Virus record (IMG/VR): IMGVR_UViG_3300025122_000008
Coordinates: 34,426-98,425 of that record
DNA length: 64,000 nucleotides
Strand: one strand, 5' to 3'
From: a virus
A program made the translations under genes and the position numbers. Of the stretch, positions 34,792 through 43,875 are shown piece by piece. Within the stretch, counting starts at the first letter, position 1, and the number at the start of each line of letters is the position of its first letter. The notes beneath the pieces were generated by a model. The model did no database searches. It was not told where the DNA came from and saw only the letters and a list, made by a program, of their open reading frames with translations.

Positions 34792-34838
34792 ACTATTTAG
34801 TAATGATAAAATAACTCAAGTTATTGATAACATGTTAT
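34792..34838 (+). promoter_or_regulatory. Regulatory gap before the tail sheath gene
   Basis: The gap holds ACTATTTAG (34792-34800). It then has an inverted repeat AATAACT-CA-AGTTATT (34810-34825) and a perfect 12-base palindrome ATAACATGTTAT (34827-34838), just before an AAGGAG ribosome site. These could be an operator or RNA structure controlling sheath expression. Confidence 0.35.
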
Positions 34839-34854
34839 AAGGAGAGCAACCAGC

Positions 34855-37800
34855 ATGGCGGTTAAGAAGTTTAGATTTGTTTCCCCAGGAGTTTTTATCA
34901 ATGAAATTGATAATTCTCAACTACCTGCCTCCCCTGCAGGAATTGGACCCGTAGTAATTGGTCGGTCGCCAAGCGGTCCCGGACTACGGCCAGTAACAGT
35001 TAGTTCCTTTTCGGAGTTTGTTAATATTTTCGGTTCCCCCGTCCCCGGTGGTTCCGGTGCAGACGTTTGGAGAGATGGAAATACCGTAGGACCGACTTAC
35101 GGCATGTACGCATCCCAGGCCTATTTAAGAAACAGCGCTCCTCTGACCTTTGTGCGTCTTATGGGTGCTCAATCTGCCACCAAGACCTCTACCGGTGGTC
35201 CTGGCAACCTAGGCGGCACTGCTGGTTGGCGTGTTAGCTCCGCAAATAGTACCTCGGGCGAGGGCGCCTATGGCCTCTTCGTTTTCGATTCGGCTTCTAC
35301 CGGCAATATGGTCACGCCGTCCGGTCATAGTACACGACTCTACACCACCGGTGCTTTAGCGGCTATATTTTATGCTGATTCTTCTCCCGCGGACTCGAAC
35401 TCATCTAGTTTTGCCCTTTCGGGCGCTTTGGCCGCGACGTCTTCTCAGCAGGGTGTCTGTGCACCGTGTATTATGGTTGAGTCGTCCGCGACCGATTATG
35501 AATTCAAGTTGGCGATCGCCAATGCCAAGGGCACTCAAACTATCACTTCCTCATTTAACTTTAATACTGATTCTCCAAGATATATTAGAAAGGTGTTTAA
35601 CACCAATCCGCAGCTATCGAATGCGCAGACTACGGAAACACCCTATAAATATTGGCTAGGTGAAACATTTGACCGACACCTCAAGAATACTATTACGAAT
35701 GCCACCGTCCTTTATGGCGCCATTCTACCGCTTGTTAATGCTAAGTATACAGGAACTCAAGCCGGTGATTTTCGAATGCCCCTACAAAATGCGCAAACCC
35801 CATGGGTTATTGCTCAAGATATTAGCACCGATTATGGCAGTTTCAATCCCAACAACATGCAAAAGCTGTTTAAATTTCACGCACTTGATGAGCCCGGAGC
35901 TTGGACAAGTAGAAATCTTAAGATTTCGATCGAGGACGTTAAGGCATCTACAAACGACTTTGATGGATTTGGGTCTTTCACGGTTATTGTGAGAAAATTA
36001 GAAGACTCGGATAATGTAGTGCAAGTTGTAGAGCAATTTGAAAATTGCAATTTAAATCCCGATTCACTAAATTACGTCGGCCGAGTTGTAGGAGATCGTT
36101 ATTCCACCTGGGACGATTCCGAACGCCGATACCAAGTATATGGACAATATGATAATAGGTCTCGTTATATTCGCATACAAGTGAATACAGATGTGGATAA
36201 TGGCAATTTAGCTTATAAGGAATATATGCCCTTTGGGTTCCAAGGAATGGTTAAATATGCCGACGCTGTCCTGTCGGGCGCCGCTCCAGACGTTCAGCCC
36301 GGCGGTGTGGTCCAGGACCCGCTCAATACAATGTTGGGGGTAAGCTCATCTGCTTATGTTCCACCCGGTTCTTCTATGCACGGAGGAGTAGGGGGAACTG
36401 GTACCGCAACTGCAGTAGACTGCATTGATACAACTGGTCTCCTGGCCGATCGATACAACGATGCTTCGTTTACAATATCGATCTCAACGGCGGCAGGCGG
36501 CCTAGGTGGCACTGCTATTACAATTTTACTTGATGCTAGTGAGTCCACCGGCGGCTCCGGCGGGGCAAATCAAATCATGATTGGCACCGATGATGGCATT
36601 ACCGATGCAGCCAGAGCGGCTCTCATTATCAGCGCCATTAATGCAGTTACCGATTCCAAAGTCAATTATGCAACATCGGGAAATGGTCAAGCTGGCTATG
36701 ATATTGGTGTAACTGCAGCCGAAGGCTCAAGCAATACCCAAATTACGCTGACGATGGATACCGCCGGCGCAGCGGGCAATATTACTAGCGCGCTAGCTAG
36801 TGTATCAGGCGTCGACATCATTGATGTGACGGCTTTTACCGGAGGGAGTGGACCTGAGCAGCTCATGCTGAGCGGCACGTGGTGTGCTAGCAGCTCTTAC
36901 ATTGGCGCCGGATTCCCCGAACTTTCTGCTTCAATTAAATTCCCAACATCGGTATACAGAGTAAGTGCCTCGGATGGAGGTCTCGGCAATTACGCTGATG
37001 CTTATTTTGGATTCCAAGTTGGACGAACAGCCGGTAGCACCAGATTTGATGAGTCATATTTAGACCTTTTGGGGCCTATAGGTGGCATTACGACAGATCA
37101 GCATAATGCTAGTGCAACTGGTTGCGAGCTTGGGGATGCCTTCTCGCTAGACGACCTACAGTTCGTTGGTAGTGGAGACCTGAAAAATGCTGCATGGGTT
37201 TCTGGATCGCGTAAGTCTAATTTATCTCTGACTGCACTCAGTTCCTCCTGGAAGCAAGTACTTACTGACGGTTTCGATCGATTTACGGTACCGTTGAATG
37301 CCGGCTTCGATGGATTTAATATTCGAGAGCCAGAGCCCTTCAACAATACGGATCTAGAGGATAGTACTACAGAGTTTAATTATTATGCAAACTATTCTGT
37401 GAAGAGGGCAATTGATGCAGTTGCTGACCCCGAACGGGTTGATATGAATCTCGCTTCTGTTCCTGGCGTATGGCACGAGGGCACCACAAACCATTTAATT
37501 ACCACATGTGAGGATCGTGCTGATGCCCTAGCCGTTATTGATCTTAAGGGTGATTATAAAGCACATACAGAGAATACTGAAAGCTTTGCAGATAGAGTGG
37601 GTTCTGTTACCACTACGGTTGATAATTTAACCAGCAGGGGCCTTAACTCTAGCTATGCATGCGCATATTATCCCTGGATTCAGATTAGAGACAGCATTAA
37701 TGGAAACCTAGTTTGGGTGCCGCCGTCTGTTGCTGCACTAGGAACATTTTCAAGCTCCCAGAGGAAGAGTCAGGTATGGTTTGCACCAGCCGGCTTTAAT

Positions 37801-38295
37801 CGAGGTGGCTTGACCGAAGGCGCAGCTGGATTGCCTGTGGTTAACGTAGTCGAGCAGCTTAATCGGAAGGAAAGAGATAACCTATATGAGGCAAATATTA
37901 ATCCGATCGCTAAGTTCCCCGCAGAGGGCATAGTTATTTTTGGACAGAAGACTTTACAAGTAACTCCGTCTGCACTCGGTCGAATTAATGTTCGTAGATT
38001 GTTAATTTTTGTTAAAAAGAGAATCTCTCAAATGGCTAACCAGCTATTATTTGAGCCCAACGTACAGCAAACGTGGGATAGATTTGTTGGCATGGTTAAC
38101 CCCTTCCTGGATGAGGTAAAGACCAACTTTGGGCTTTCTGATTATTTGATGGTCCTTGATGAGTCTACGACTACTCCAGATTTGATTGATAGAAACATTT
38201 TGTACGCAAAGATTTTCTTGAAGCCCACGCGTGCAATAGAGTTTATTGCTCTTGATTTCAATATTACTAGAACAGGAGCATCGTTTGTTGATTAA
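34855..38295 (+). CDS. Tail sheath protein (gp18-like), enlarged
   Basis: This 1146-residue protein forms the contractile outer tube. The start is diagnostic: FVSPGVFINEIDNSQL, IGPVVIGRSPSGP, and FSEFVNIFGSP. The C-terminal 170 residues are also typical: NPIAKFPAEGIVIFGQKTL, NVRRLLIFVKKRI, NQLLFEPN and FLKPTRAIEFIALDF. These ends form the conserved contractile core. T4 gp18 is 659 residues; roughly 450 extra residues in the middle are Gly/Ser/Ala/Thr-rich beta segments, including a section at about 505-670 with repeated GG-T-I strands, probably surface-exposed inserted domains. A TTCG-loop terminator follows. Confidence 0.95.
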   Translation: MAVKKFRFVSPGVFINEIDNSQLPASPAGIGPVVIGRSPSGPGLRPVTVSSFSEFVNIFGSPVPGGSGADVWRDGNTVGPTYGMYASQAYLRNSAPLTFVRLMGAQSATKTSTGGPGNLGGTAGWRVSSANSTSGEGAYGLFVFDSASTGNMVTPSGHSTRLYTTGALAAIFYADSSPADSNSSSFALSGALAATSSQQGVCAPCIMVESSATDYEFKLAIANAKGTQTITSSFNFNTDSPRYIRKVFNTNPQLSNAQTTETPYKYWLGETFDRHLKNTITNATVLYGAILPLVNAKYTGTQAGDFRMPLQNAQTPWVIAQDISTDYGSFNPNNMQKLFKFHALDEPGAWTSRNLKISIEDVKASTNDFDGFGSFTVIVRKLEDSDNVVQVVEQFENCNLNPDSLNYVGRVVGDRYSTWDDSERRYQVYGQYDNRSRYIRIQVNTDVDNGNLAYKEYMPFGFQGMVKYADAVLSGAAPDVQPGGVVQDPLNTMLGVSSSAYVPPGSSMHGGVGGTGTATAVDCIDTTGLLADRYNDASFTISISTAAGGLGGTAITILLDASESTGGSGGANQIMIGTDDGITDAARAALIISAINAVTDSKVNYATSGNGQAGYDIGVTAAEGSSNTQITLTMDTAGAAGNITSALASVSGVDIIDVTAFTGGSGPEQLMLSGTWCASSSYIGAGFPELSASIKFPTSVYRVSASDGGLGNYADAYFGFQVGRTAGSTRFDESYLDLLGPIGGITTDQHNASATGCELGDAFSLDDLQFVGSGDLKNAAWVSGSRKSNLSLTALSSSWKQVLTDGFDRFTVPLNAGFDGFNIREPEPFNNTDLEDSTTEFNYYANYSVKRAIDAVADPERVDMNLASVPGVWHEGTTNHLITTCEDRADALAVIDLKGDYKAHTENTESFADRVGSVTTTVDNLTSRGLNSSYACAYYPWIQIRDSINGNLVWVPPSVAALGTFSSSQRKSQVWFAPAGFNRGGLTEGAAGLPVVNVVEQLNRKERDNLYEANINPIAKFPAEGIVIFGQKTLQVTPSALGRINVRRLLIFVKKRISQMANQLLFEPNVQQTWDRFVGMVNPFLDEVKTNFGLSDYLMVLDESTTTPDLIDRNILYAKIFLKPTRAIEFIALDFNITRTGASFVD

Positions 38296-38300
38296 TAAAA

Positions 38301-38320
38301 GGGGTGATTTCGATCACCCC
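38301..38320 (+). terminator. Hairpin with TTCG loop after the sheath gene
   Basis: GGGGTGAT-TTCG-ATCACCCC is an 8-bp stem with a stable UUCG tetraloop, six bases after the sheath stop codon. It is followed by ACTATTTAATTTT, which is only moderately T-rich, so termination may be partial, setting the sheath-to-tube ratio, or the hairpin may protect the sheath mRNA end. Confidence 0.75.
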
Positions 38321-38329
38321 ACTATTTAA
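38321..38329 (+). promoter_or_regulatory. ACTATTTAA motif before the tail tube gene
   Basis: The recurrent motif starts immediately after the hairpin and 29 bases before the tube ATG, in the same terminator-motif-ribosome-site order as after the capsid gene. Confidence 0.3.
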
Positions 38330-38349
38330 TTTTGAGGAGATAAAGAAGA

Positions 38350-38907
38350 ATGGCATTTTGGAACCTAGCATCGTCAGAGCCGAAGAGACAACATAGATTT
38401 TTGGTTAATTTTTCTGCCCTGATCACTGGGGACGGTAAAACATATCAGCAGTATTTGGCAAAAACTTGTACAATTCCGGGTTATGCGGTTACCTCAACAG
38501 AGCACAAATTTTTAGGAAATACATATTACTACCCAGGCACTGTTAGCTGGGATGAAGTGACGGTTCAGATAGTTAATGCTATTGATCCTGATGGTCAAGA
38601 TCTACTGATGAACGCTTTGGCGGCTTCTGGCTATCTCGCTCCCAATGAGCAATATGATGCTTATCAGGGGGCCAACCAGGCGGTCGGTACTGTTAACAAG
38701 GTAAACGCCCATGATGCGATTGGAGATGTTATTATCCGTCAATTAGACGGAGAAGGACAAACGGTTGGTACATGGGTTTTAAATAATTCCTTTATAACTG
38801 CTGCAAAGTTTGGTAATCTAGACTATAGTGGAGATGATATTCTAAATGTTGATATTACCATTCGTTATGACTGGGCATCATATGATTCTTCTCCTCCGTT
38901 AATTTAA
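38350..38907 (+). CDS. Tail tube protein (gp19-like)
   Basis: This 185-residue protein forms the inner tail tube (T4 gp19 has 163 residues). It begins MAFWNLASSEPKRQHRFLVNF and contains TCTIPGYAVTSTEHKFLG, then YYPGTVSWDEVTVQIVNAIDPD and an ending DYSGDDILNVDITIRYDWASY. This is the hallmark order of the myophage tube fold. It follows the sheath gene, as in T4. TGAGGAG precedes the start. No anomalies are seen. Confidence 0.95.
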   Translation: MAFWNLASSEPKRQHRFLVNFSALITGDGKTYQQYLAKTCTIPGYAVTSTEHKFLGNTYYYPGTVSWDEVTVQIVNAIDPDGQDLLMNALAASGYLAPNEQYDAYQGANQAVGTVNKVNAHDAIGDVIIRQLDGEGQTVGTWVLNNSFITAAKFGNLDYSGDDILNVDITIRYDWASYDSSPPLI

Positions 38908-38926
38908 TATAGAAATGAGGTGTTAA

Positions 38927-39781
38927 GTGAGTTCAAGAAGAAATCAAGATCGGGTGGGCGCCCCGAATCCCGATACTTCTCCCCATCCTGCTTTAGCAAC
39001 AACTGAAAAAGATAGTATATTTTCTTTTGTTGTGCCCACGGAGTTTGTTGAGCTTCCGAGCGGTGGAGAGTTTTATCCCGAAAGTCATCCTTTATGTGGA
39101 AAGACTACATTAGAAATAAGACATATGACGGCAAAAGAGGAAGATATACTAACTTCCGAAAGTTTGCTCCGAAGGGGCGTGGCTATTGATAGGCTACTAC
39201 AGTCTCTTATACTTGACCGGTCGGTTATTGTACATGATCTTTTAATAGGTGATAAAAATGCATTAATTATTGCAGCACGCATTACCGGCTTCGGAGAGAA
39301 GTTTACAACCAAGGTTAGGTGTACATCTTGCAAGGAGACCCAGGATACCGATTTTGATCTTGGGAAATTAACGATTCGTAATCCGGAAATTCCCGATAAT
39401 GTTGAGCAATCTGAAGAGAACACGTTTTTTGTGAAACTTCCGCTTTCAGGTATTACTGTGGAGCTTCGGCTAATGACTGGCCGGCACGAACAGCAATATA
39501 TTAATAGTAGTCAAAAACGTAAGAAGAAGAAAATGCAGGAGACCACTTCGACTGATTTGTTAAAATTGCTCGTTATTTCCGCAGACGGACATGACGACGT
39601 CGTTTCGATTAATAAGTTTATCAGTATATTACCACTCCGTGATTCATTATATATCAAGGACACTTATGAGAAGATAAGTCCAGATGTGGATTTAACCCAG
39701 GATTTCGAATGCGAAACGTGTGGGCACGAGGGGGGTGTCGGCGTTCCATTAAACGCCGACTTTTTTTGGCCTCAGCGATAA
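38927..39781 (+). CDS. Baseplate hub assembly protein (gp26-like)
   Basis: This 284-residue protein starts at a GTG behind GAGGTG. The conserved N-terminal motif is FVELPSGGEFYPESHPL followed by IRHMTAKEEDILTSESLLRRG, familiar from gp26-like hub proteins of T4-like phages. Two CxxC pairs, CTSC near residue 136 and CETC near 266, could bind zinc. In T4, gp26 helps build the central hub of the baseplate. The gene is followed by a 57-codon ORF and the tape measure gene. A run of seven T lies eight codons before its stop (39761-39767) and may matter for frameshifting. Confidence 0.8.
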   Translation: MSSRRNQDRVGAPNPDTSPHPALATTEKDSIFSFVVPTEFVELPSGGEFYPESHPLCGKTTLEIRHMTAKEEDILTSESLLRRGVAIDRLLQSLILDRSVIVHDLLIGDKNALIIAARITGFGEKFTTKVRCTSCKETQDTDFDLGKLTIRNPEIPDNVEQSEENTFFVKLPLSGITVELRLMTGRHEQQYINSSQKRKKKKMQETTSTDLLKLLVISADGHDDVVSINKFISILPLRDSLYIKDTYEKISPDVDLTQDFECETCGHEGGVGVPLNADFFWPQR

Positions 39782-39791
39782 CTATTTAGAA

Positions 39792-39965
39792 ATGGTTTAT
39801 GAGGAGCTGTTTGCTTTAAAGCACTACGGCGGCTGGAGTTTTTTTGAAGCTTATAATCTTCCAATTCAATTAAGAAATTGGTTCGTTAAAAGAATCATTA
39901 AAGAATTTGAAAAACAAAAAGAAGCCCAAGAGGGCGCAGAAAAGAAGCATAAACTCGGTTCTTGA
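39792..39965 (+). CDS. Small protein between hub and tape measure, candidate tail assembly chaperone
   Basis: This 57-residue protein has a Trp/Tyr/Phe-rich core (KHYGGWSFFEAYNLPIQLRNWF) and a charged Lys/Glu C-terminal helix. I recall short proteins with this 'WS..EAYNLPI..R.W' pattern following gp26-like genes in marine T4-like phages, without an assigned name. The ribosome site is poor (no GGAG). Its frame is open upstream through the T-run near the end of the preceding gene, so it might be made as a frameshift extension of that protein, as tail assembly chaperones upstream of tape measures often are. Confidence 0.55.
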   Translation: MVYEELFALKHYGGWSFFEAYNLPIQLRNWFVKRIIKEFEKQKEAQEGAEKKHKLGS

Positions 39966-40015
39966 TGTGTTTTGTTATAAATTTACTAATTATAATAGTC
40001 ACCTGAGGAATTAAT

Positions 40016-40387
40016 ATGTTAACAGAATCGCAGTCTAGAATAATACGTTTAAATGTGGGCAAAAAGCAAATATTAAACGAGAGTTTTCTTTCCACGTTCG
40101 CCGGTCTTACAAAAATGTTGTTAAGTTATATTATGGGCGACACTGCAATCCCCGTAAAGGTTAAAGAAAATCAAAGGTCCGGTACAGATCCTCAAGTAAA
40201 AATTTCCGGAACCCCTGCTCAGGTTGACGCCTTTACTTCAGCACTTAGAGGTGAGAAGGATTATATGATCACCTACATGGAGCACGGGGTTAGTGACGAG
40301 AAAACTTTAAACTCTCGGCATAAATTAAATAGAGCGGTTGAAACGTTTGAAGTTGAAACGGGACTTAGGTGGCCGTTTAAAAACTAG
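40016..40387 (+). CDS. Hypothetical protein with N-terminal LTES/LNES motifs
   Basis: This 123-residue protein opens with MLTESQSRIIRLNV and QILNESFLS, the same kind of (L/I)xE|S motif seen at the start of head-region proteins. The 22463 product also opens with LTESQ. The rest is a small alpha/beta domain with a KISGTPAQVDAFTSALRGEKDY segment that resembles a short RNA- or DNA-binding-like fold but is not diagnostic. It lies between tail genes. It might be a packaged protein or a tail assembly factor; no family is recognised. Confidence 0.45.
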   Translation: MLTESQSRIIRLNVGKKQILNESFLSTFAGLTKMLLSYIMGDTAIPVKVKENQRSGTDPQVKISGTPAQVDAFTSALRGEKDYMITYMEHGVSDEKTLNSRHKLNRAVETFEVETGLRWPFKN

Positions 40388-40396
40388 GTTTAAACC

Positions 40397-42694
40397 ATGG
40401 CAGGCCCCCGAGACGAACAAGCTGTTTTGGCCGCCCAGGCGGCGGAACAAAGGTATCAAGATACACTTGACGCCACTGAGTCCAAATTATCCAAACTGCA
40501 TGGCGCCGTTGGCGACCTGAAAGATCAACGAGAGGCCATGTATAAAGTCGTCGACGCCGAAGTAGAAATGCAGCAAGCCTATATTAAGCTACTCAATGAT
40601 GAAATTCAACTGGAAGAGCAGAGATTAGAAGTTACAAGAAAACAACTAGCGGCCGGTACAGCGACTCAGGCTGACTACGACGCCCAGGCAGCATCCCTTG
40701 AGGACATGCGCCAGGGCCACCATAATCTCATAGAGGCCACAGAAAAGACAATAAAAGACAATAAAAAACTCTCCGCGAGTCTGCAAGAGATGAATGCTGC
40801 CGGCAAGGGCTTTGCCGAAACGATGTTTGGCATGAACAATGGTTTGATGAACTTTGCTGAAAAACTCGACGAAGCCGCTAAGGCAGCCGGCGGGGGTCCC
40901 AAGGGTATGTTGACCGCTCTCAAAGCCCTTACTCAGGGCGCCCTTAAGTCCATATTTTCATTTAAGAACTTGGGTGCTCAGGTCTTGAAAGTTGGAGAGC
41001 TTCTCATGGCCGGCGCCGTCGGTTTTGTTAGGGCGATGGTAAAATTAGCCCTTGCACAAGACGAAGCAGTTTCCGGATTCATGAAGGCGACCGGCGCTGG
41101 CATGGAATTTAGCCGAGCCATAACAGATGCCCAAAGGGATGTTGCCCTATACGGGGTCGACGCAGCCGAGGCAGGCAAAGCTGCAACTGCCTTATACCAA
41201 GGATTCTCAGATTTTACCCAAATAAACAAAGCTGAGGCTAAAAATCTCATTAAGACGGTTTCGTTGCTAGCAGAACTTGGAGTTTCAGCAGAAACATCGG
41301 CTAAAATATTAGACGTTGCAACCAGATCTTTGGGCCTCAACGTAGCTCAATCAGAAGAGCTTCTACGGGATATTAAAGCCACATCTGATGCAATCGGGCT
41401 ACCTGCTGGACAGTTGGCTGCCGATTTTGCCGCGTCAGCGCCGCAACTTACCAAGTATGGTGGCCAAATGATGGACGTTTTTACTGGCCTTGCAGAGCAA
41501 GCTAAGAAAACAGGCATTGAAATTAATAAATTGCTGGGCTTTACTGCGCAGTTTGATACATTTGAAGGCGCCGGTAAAGCGGTAGGTCGCTTAAACGCTA
41601 TTTTGGGTGGCCCGTACTTGAATTCAATTGACATGTTAAACGCAACCGACGAAGAACGCATTGAAATCTTGCAACGATTAACTGATCAGGCCGGCTTACA
41701 ATTTGATCAGCTAGGCAGATATGAACAAATGGCAATTGCATCAGCTATGGGCACCGACGTTGATACCGCAAGAAGAATGTTTGGTCAATCACAGGCTGTT
41801 TTTGAGAAGCAAGCCCTTGCACAAGAGCGACTAGCCGAACAGGCTGCAAAGGCACAAACAATAATTGATCAACTAAAAGCAGCATTTAATGCAGCGCTTA
41901 TCAATATGCGCCCGTTTATTGAAGACATAATTCTTCCAATAATCTACGGATTAAGAGATATGGCAGGAGGTGGTGAAAAGTTTACAGAAGTATTGGGAAG
42001 ACTATATAATCAAGTACAAAAGTTTTTGACCGTCGTCGGGGCGCTAGCCATTATTGCCGGCGTAATGCTTCTATTTACTGGCGCTGGGGCTGTCTTCGGC
42101 GTTCCTATGATAATGACCGGCCTCAAAATGTTGGGTGTTGGTATGGCAATGAAATATGCTGCCGGCGGCGCAGAGAAATTGGGCACGATGGCAAAAGAAA
42201 AAGTAGAAAGTGCCCAGACGGCCGGCGCCGGCCGGGCCTCCGCGGCACGAATGGACATTGTAGGCGCCGCGGCCGAAAACAACGTACCTGGCTTCGCTCA
42301 GGGTGGTGTTATGACCAGGACTGACCAACTCTTTATGAAGTATGAAACGTTACCCGGAGTCCATAAAGTGCTTTTGGGTGGTGGACTTGCTCTCGCGCAT
42401 GCAATGTGGAAGCAAAAGCGAGGAGGCTCTCTGGGGGTTGTAGGAGAACATGGACCTGAACTCATAGAGGCCCCTACAGGCTCTCGTGTAACGCCAGCAG
42501 GCACCACAGAACGGCTTGTACGGGCCATAGAGGGCCTGAACAGCAAACTGGATGCCATGCAGCGCACACCCGCGACGGGAGGCAGCAGTGGGCCTATTAT
42601 TCTACAAGTCGAAGGCCGCGAATTCGCCAGAGTAGTTGGCGAATCCTTGGACAGTCCAGAACTTAGAAGAAAGCTTTTGATGGGCTATACTTAA
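40397..42694 (+). CDS. Tail tape measure-like protein
   Basis: This 765-residue protein has an N-terminal 140 residues of charged coiled coil. The long helical middle is rich in Ala/Lys/Glu, with hydrophobic segments at about 195-222 and a double one at about 545-590. The C-terminus carries GVVGEHGPELIEAPTGSRV at about 680, a signature at the end of many phage tape measure proteins. Tape measures set tail length and may form a channel for DNA entry. Position after tube and gp26-like genes fits. At 765 residues it implies a moderate tail, slightly above T4 gp29 (590). Confidence 0.8.
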   Translation: MAGPRDEQAVLAAQAAEQRYQDTLDATESKLSKLHGAVGDLKDQREAMYKVVDAEVEMQQAYIKLLNDEIQLEEQRLEVTRKQLAAGTATQADYDAQAASLEDMRQGHHNLIEATEKTIKDNKKLSASLQEMNAAGKGFAETMFGMNNGLMNFAEKLDEAAKAAGGGPKGMLTALKALTQGALKSIFSFKNLGAQVLKVGELLMAGAVGFVRAMVKLALAQDEAVSGFMKATGAGMEFSRAITDAQRDVALYGVDAAEAGKAATALYQGFSDFTQINKAEAKNLIKTVSLLAELGVSAETSAKILDVATRSLGLNVAQSEELLRDIKATSDAIGLPAGQLAADFAASAPQLTKYGGQMMDVFTGLAEQAKKTGIEINKLLGFTAQFDTFEGAGKAVGRLNAILGGPYLNSIDMLNATDEERIEILQRLTDQAGLQFDQLGRYEQMAIASAMGTDVDTARRMFGQSQAVFEKQALAQERLAEQAAKAQTIIDQLKAAFNAALINMRPFIEDIILPIIYGLRDMAGGGEKFTEVLGRLYNQVQKFLTVVGALAIIAGVMLLFTGAGAVFGVPMIMTGLKMLGVGMAMKYAAGGAEKLGTMAKEKVESAQTAGAGRASAARMDIVGAAAENNVPGFAQGGVMTRTDQLFMKYETLPGVHKVLLGGGLALAHAMWKQKRGGSLGVVGEHGPELIEAPTGSRVTPAGTTERLVRAIEGLNSKLDAMQRTPATGGSSGPIILQVEGREFARVVGESLDSPELRRKLLMGYT

Positions 42695-42730
42695 TTTTAA
42701 AATTTAACTATATATTCTAAGGGTAACATT

Positions 42731-43873
42731 ATGGCAGGACCACAAATAGACCAAAGAGAAACTGGAAATCCGGGCCTTATAGCCGATCCAGGAAATCCGC
42801 TCTGGAAGGTTAAATTTAAACATATTGCAACGGGGCAAAGTGTTGCATTTAATGCGTGGGTAACTGATTTTTCCGACGCTTTCCAGTCTTCATGGAACGA
42901 GGAAACTGCATATGGGCGAATGGACCCCTTGGTAACTTTTCAAAACACACGAAGAACTATTACGCTTGCCCTCGATGTAGTTGCGGCAAACAAACCAGAG
43001 GCAGTAAACAATACTGCTAAAATGGACAAGTTGATACGTTTTTTATACCCAGTATATACAGAATCTGGTGAAACTTTTGCGAATACCCTTAAGTCGTCTC
43101 CATTGATGGAAATACAGTGGACAAACCTTATTGCTTCTGGATATTATCAAGACCGCGGAGTTGTTGGATATATTAGTGGTATGACGTACACCCCTACTTT
43201 CGAAGCTGGTCTTTTTATTAATAGTCCTGAGGGTCAATTGCATCTCTATCCCCAACAACTTAAACTTAATGTCACTTTTAATGTTATACACACCCACTTG
43301 ATGGGCTGGAGTGCTGGGAATGGTGGCTATATTTTTGGCGGCGATGAAGGCGGCGACACTTATTTTCCCCACGGCGCCGGCGAGGAAATATCTGCCCCTG
43401 TCGATGGAACCCAGCTTCCCTGCGCCGATGGTCCGTGGATTCCGGACTCGGCAATTAATAATTCAGAAGCCGGCCGAACAGAACGATTAATGAGAGAAGA
43501 GCAGGCAGCGAATCAAAACATTTTGCAGCAGGCCGGAAGACCAGGCTCACCCCAACGCCGGGCCACTCGGCAGTCACTCCAGAGAAATCAAGGTTGGAAC
43601 TATAATGCTGGATGTCCCGAAAATAATACGCGAACCCCCTCTCCGGCCGAACAACGCGCTGCTGCTGCCAATACGCGCCAAGCCTTAGCCGCTCAAAGGG
43701 GCGCCGATCGACGCGCCAATCAAGAAAACCGCCGGAACCTTCGAGAACAGCGCAGAGCCGGCGAGATTCCCCGCGAGGCTTTTCGTGAAAATATGGGAGA
43801 ATTGCGCTCTCGGCGCCGTGAACAAAGAGCTAGCCGTCAAGACCTTCGACGTGAATTACTGGGGCTTGACTAA
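42731..43873 (+). CDS. Tail/baseplate protein with Arg-rich coiled tail
   Basis: This 380-residue protein has an N-terminal domain (about 1-200) with WNEETAYGRMDPLVTFQNTRRTITLALDV. I have seen this pattern in baseplate or tube-initiator proteins of large myophages. It then has HLYPQQLKLNVTFNVIH. A short linker leads to an unusual C-terminal 140 residues, extremely rich in Arg, Gln, Glu, Ala and Asn (REQRRAGEIPREAF, RSRRREQRASRQ), probably a basic coiled coil able to bind DNA or an acidic partner. It precedes the gp53-like wedge gene by two bases. The T4 equivalent is unclear (gp48 or gp54 by role). Confidence 0.6.
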   Translation: MAGPQIDQRETGNPGLIADPGNPLWKVKFKHIATGQSVAFNAWVTDFSDAFQSSWNEETAYGRMDPLVTFQNTRRTITLALDVVAANKPEAVNNTAKMDKLIRFLYPVYTESGETFANTLKSSPLMEIQWTNLIASGYYQDRGVVGYISGMTYTPTFEAGLFINSPEGQLHLYPQQLKLNVTFNVIHTHLMGWSAGNGGYIFGGDEGGDTYFPHGAGEEISAPVDGTQLPCADGPWIPDSAINNSEAGRTERLMREEQAANQNILQQAGRPGSPQRRATRQSLQRNQGWNYNAGCPENNTRTPSPAEQRAAAANTRQALAAQRGADRRANQENRRNLREQRRAGEIPREAFRENMGELRSRRREQRASRQDLRRELLGLD

Positions 43874-43875
43874 AT

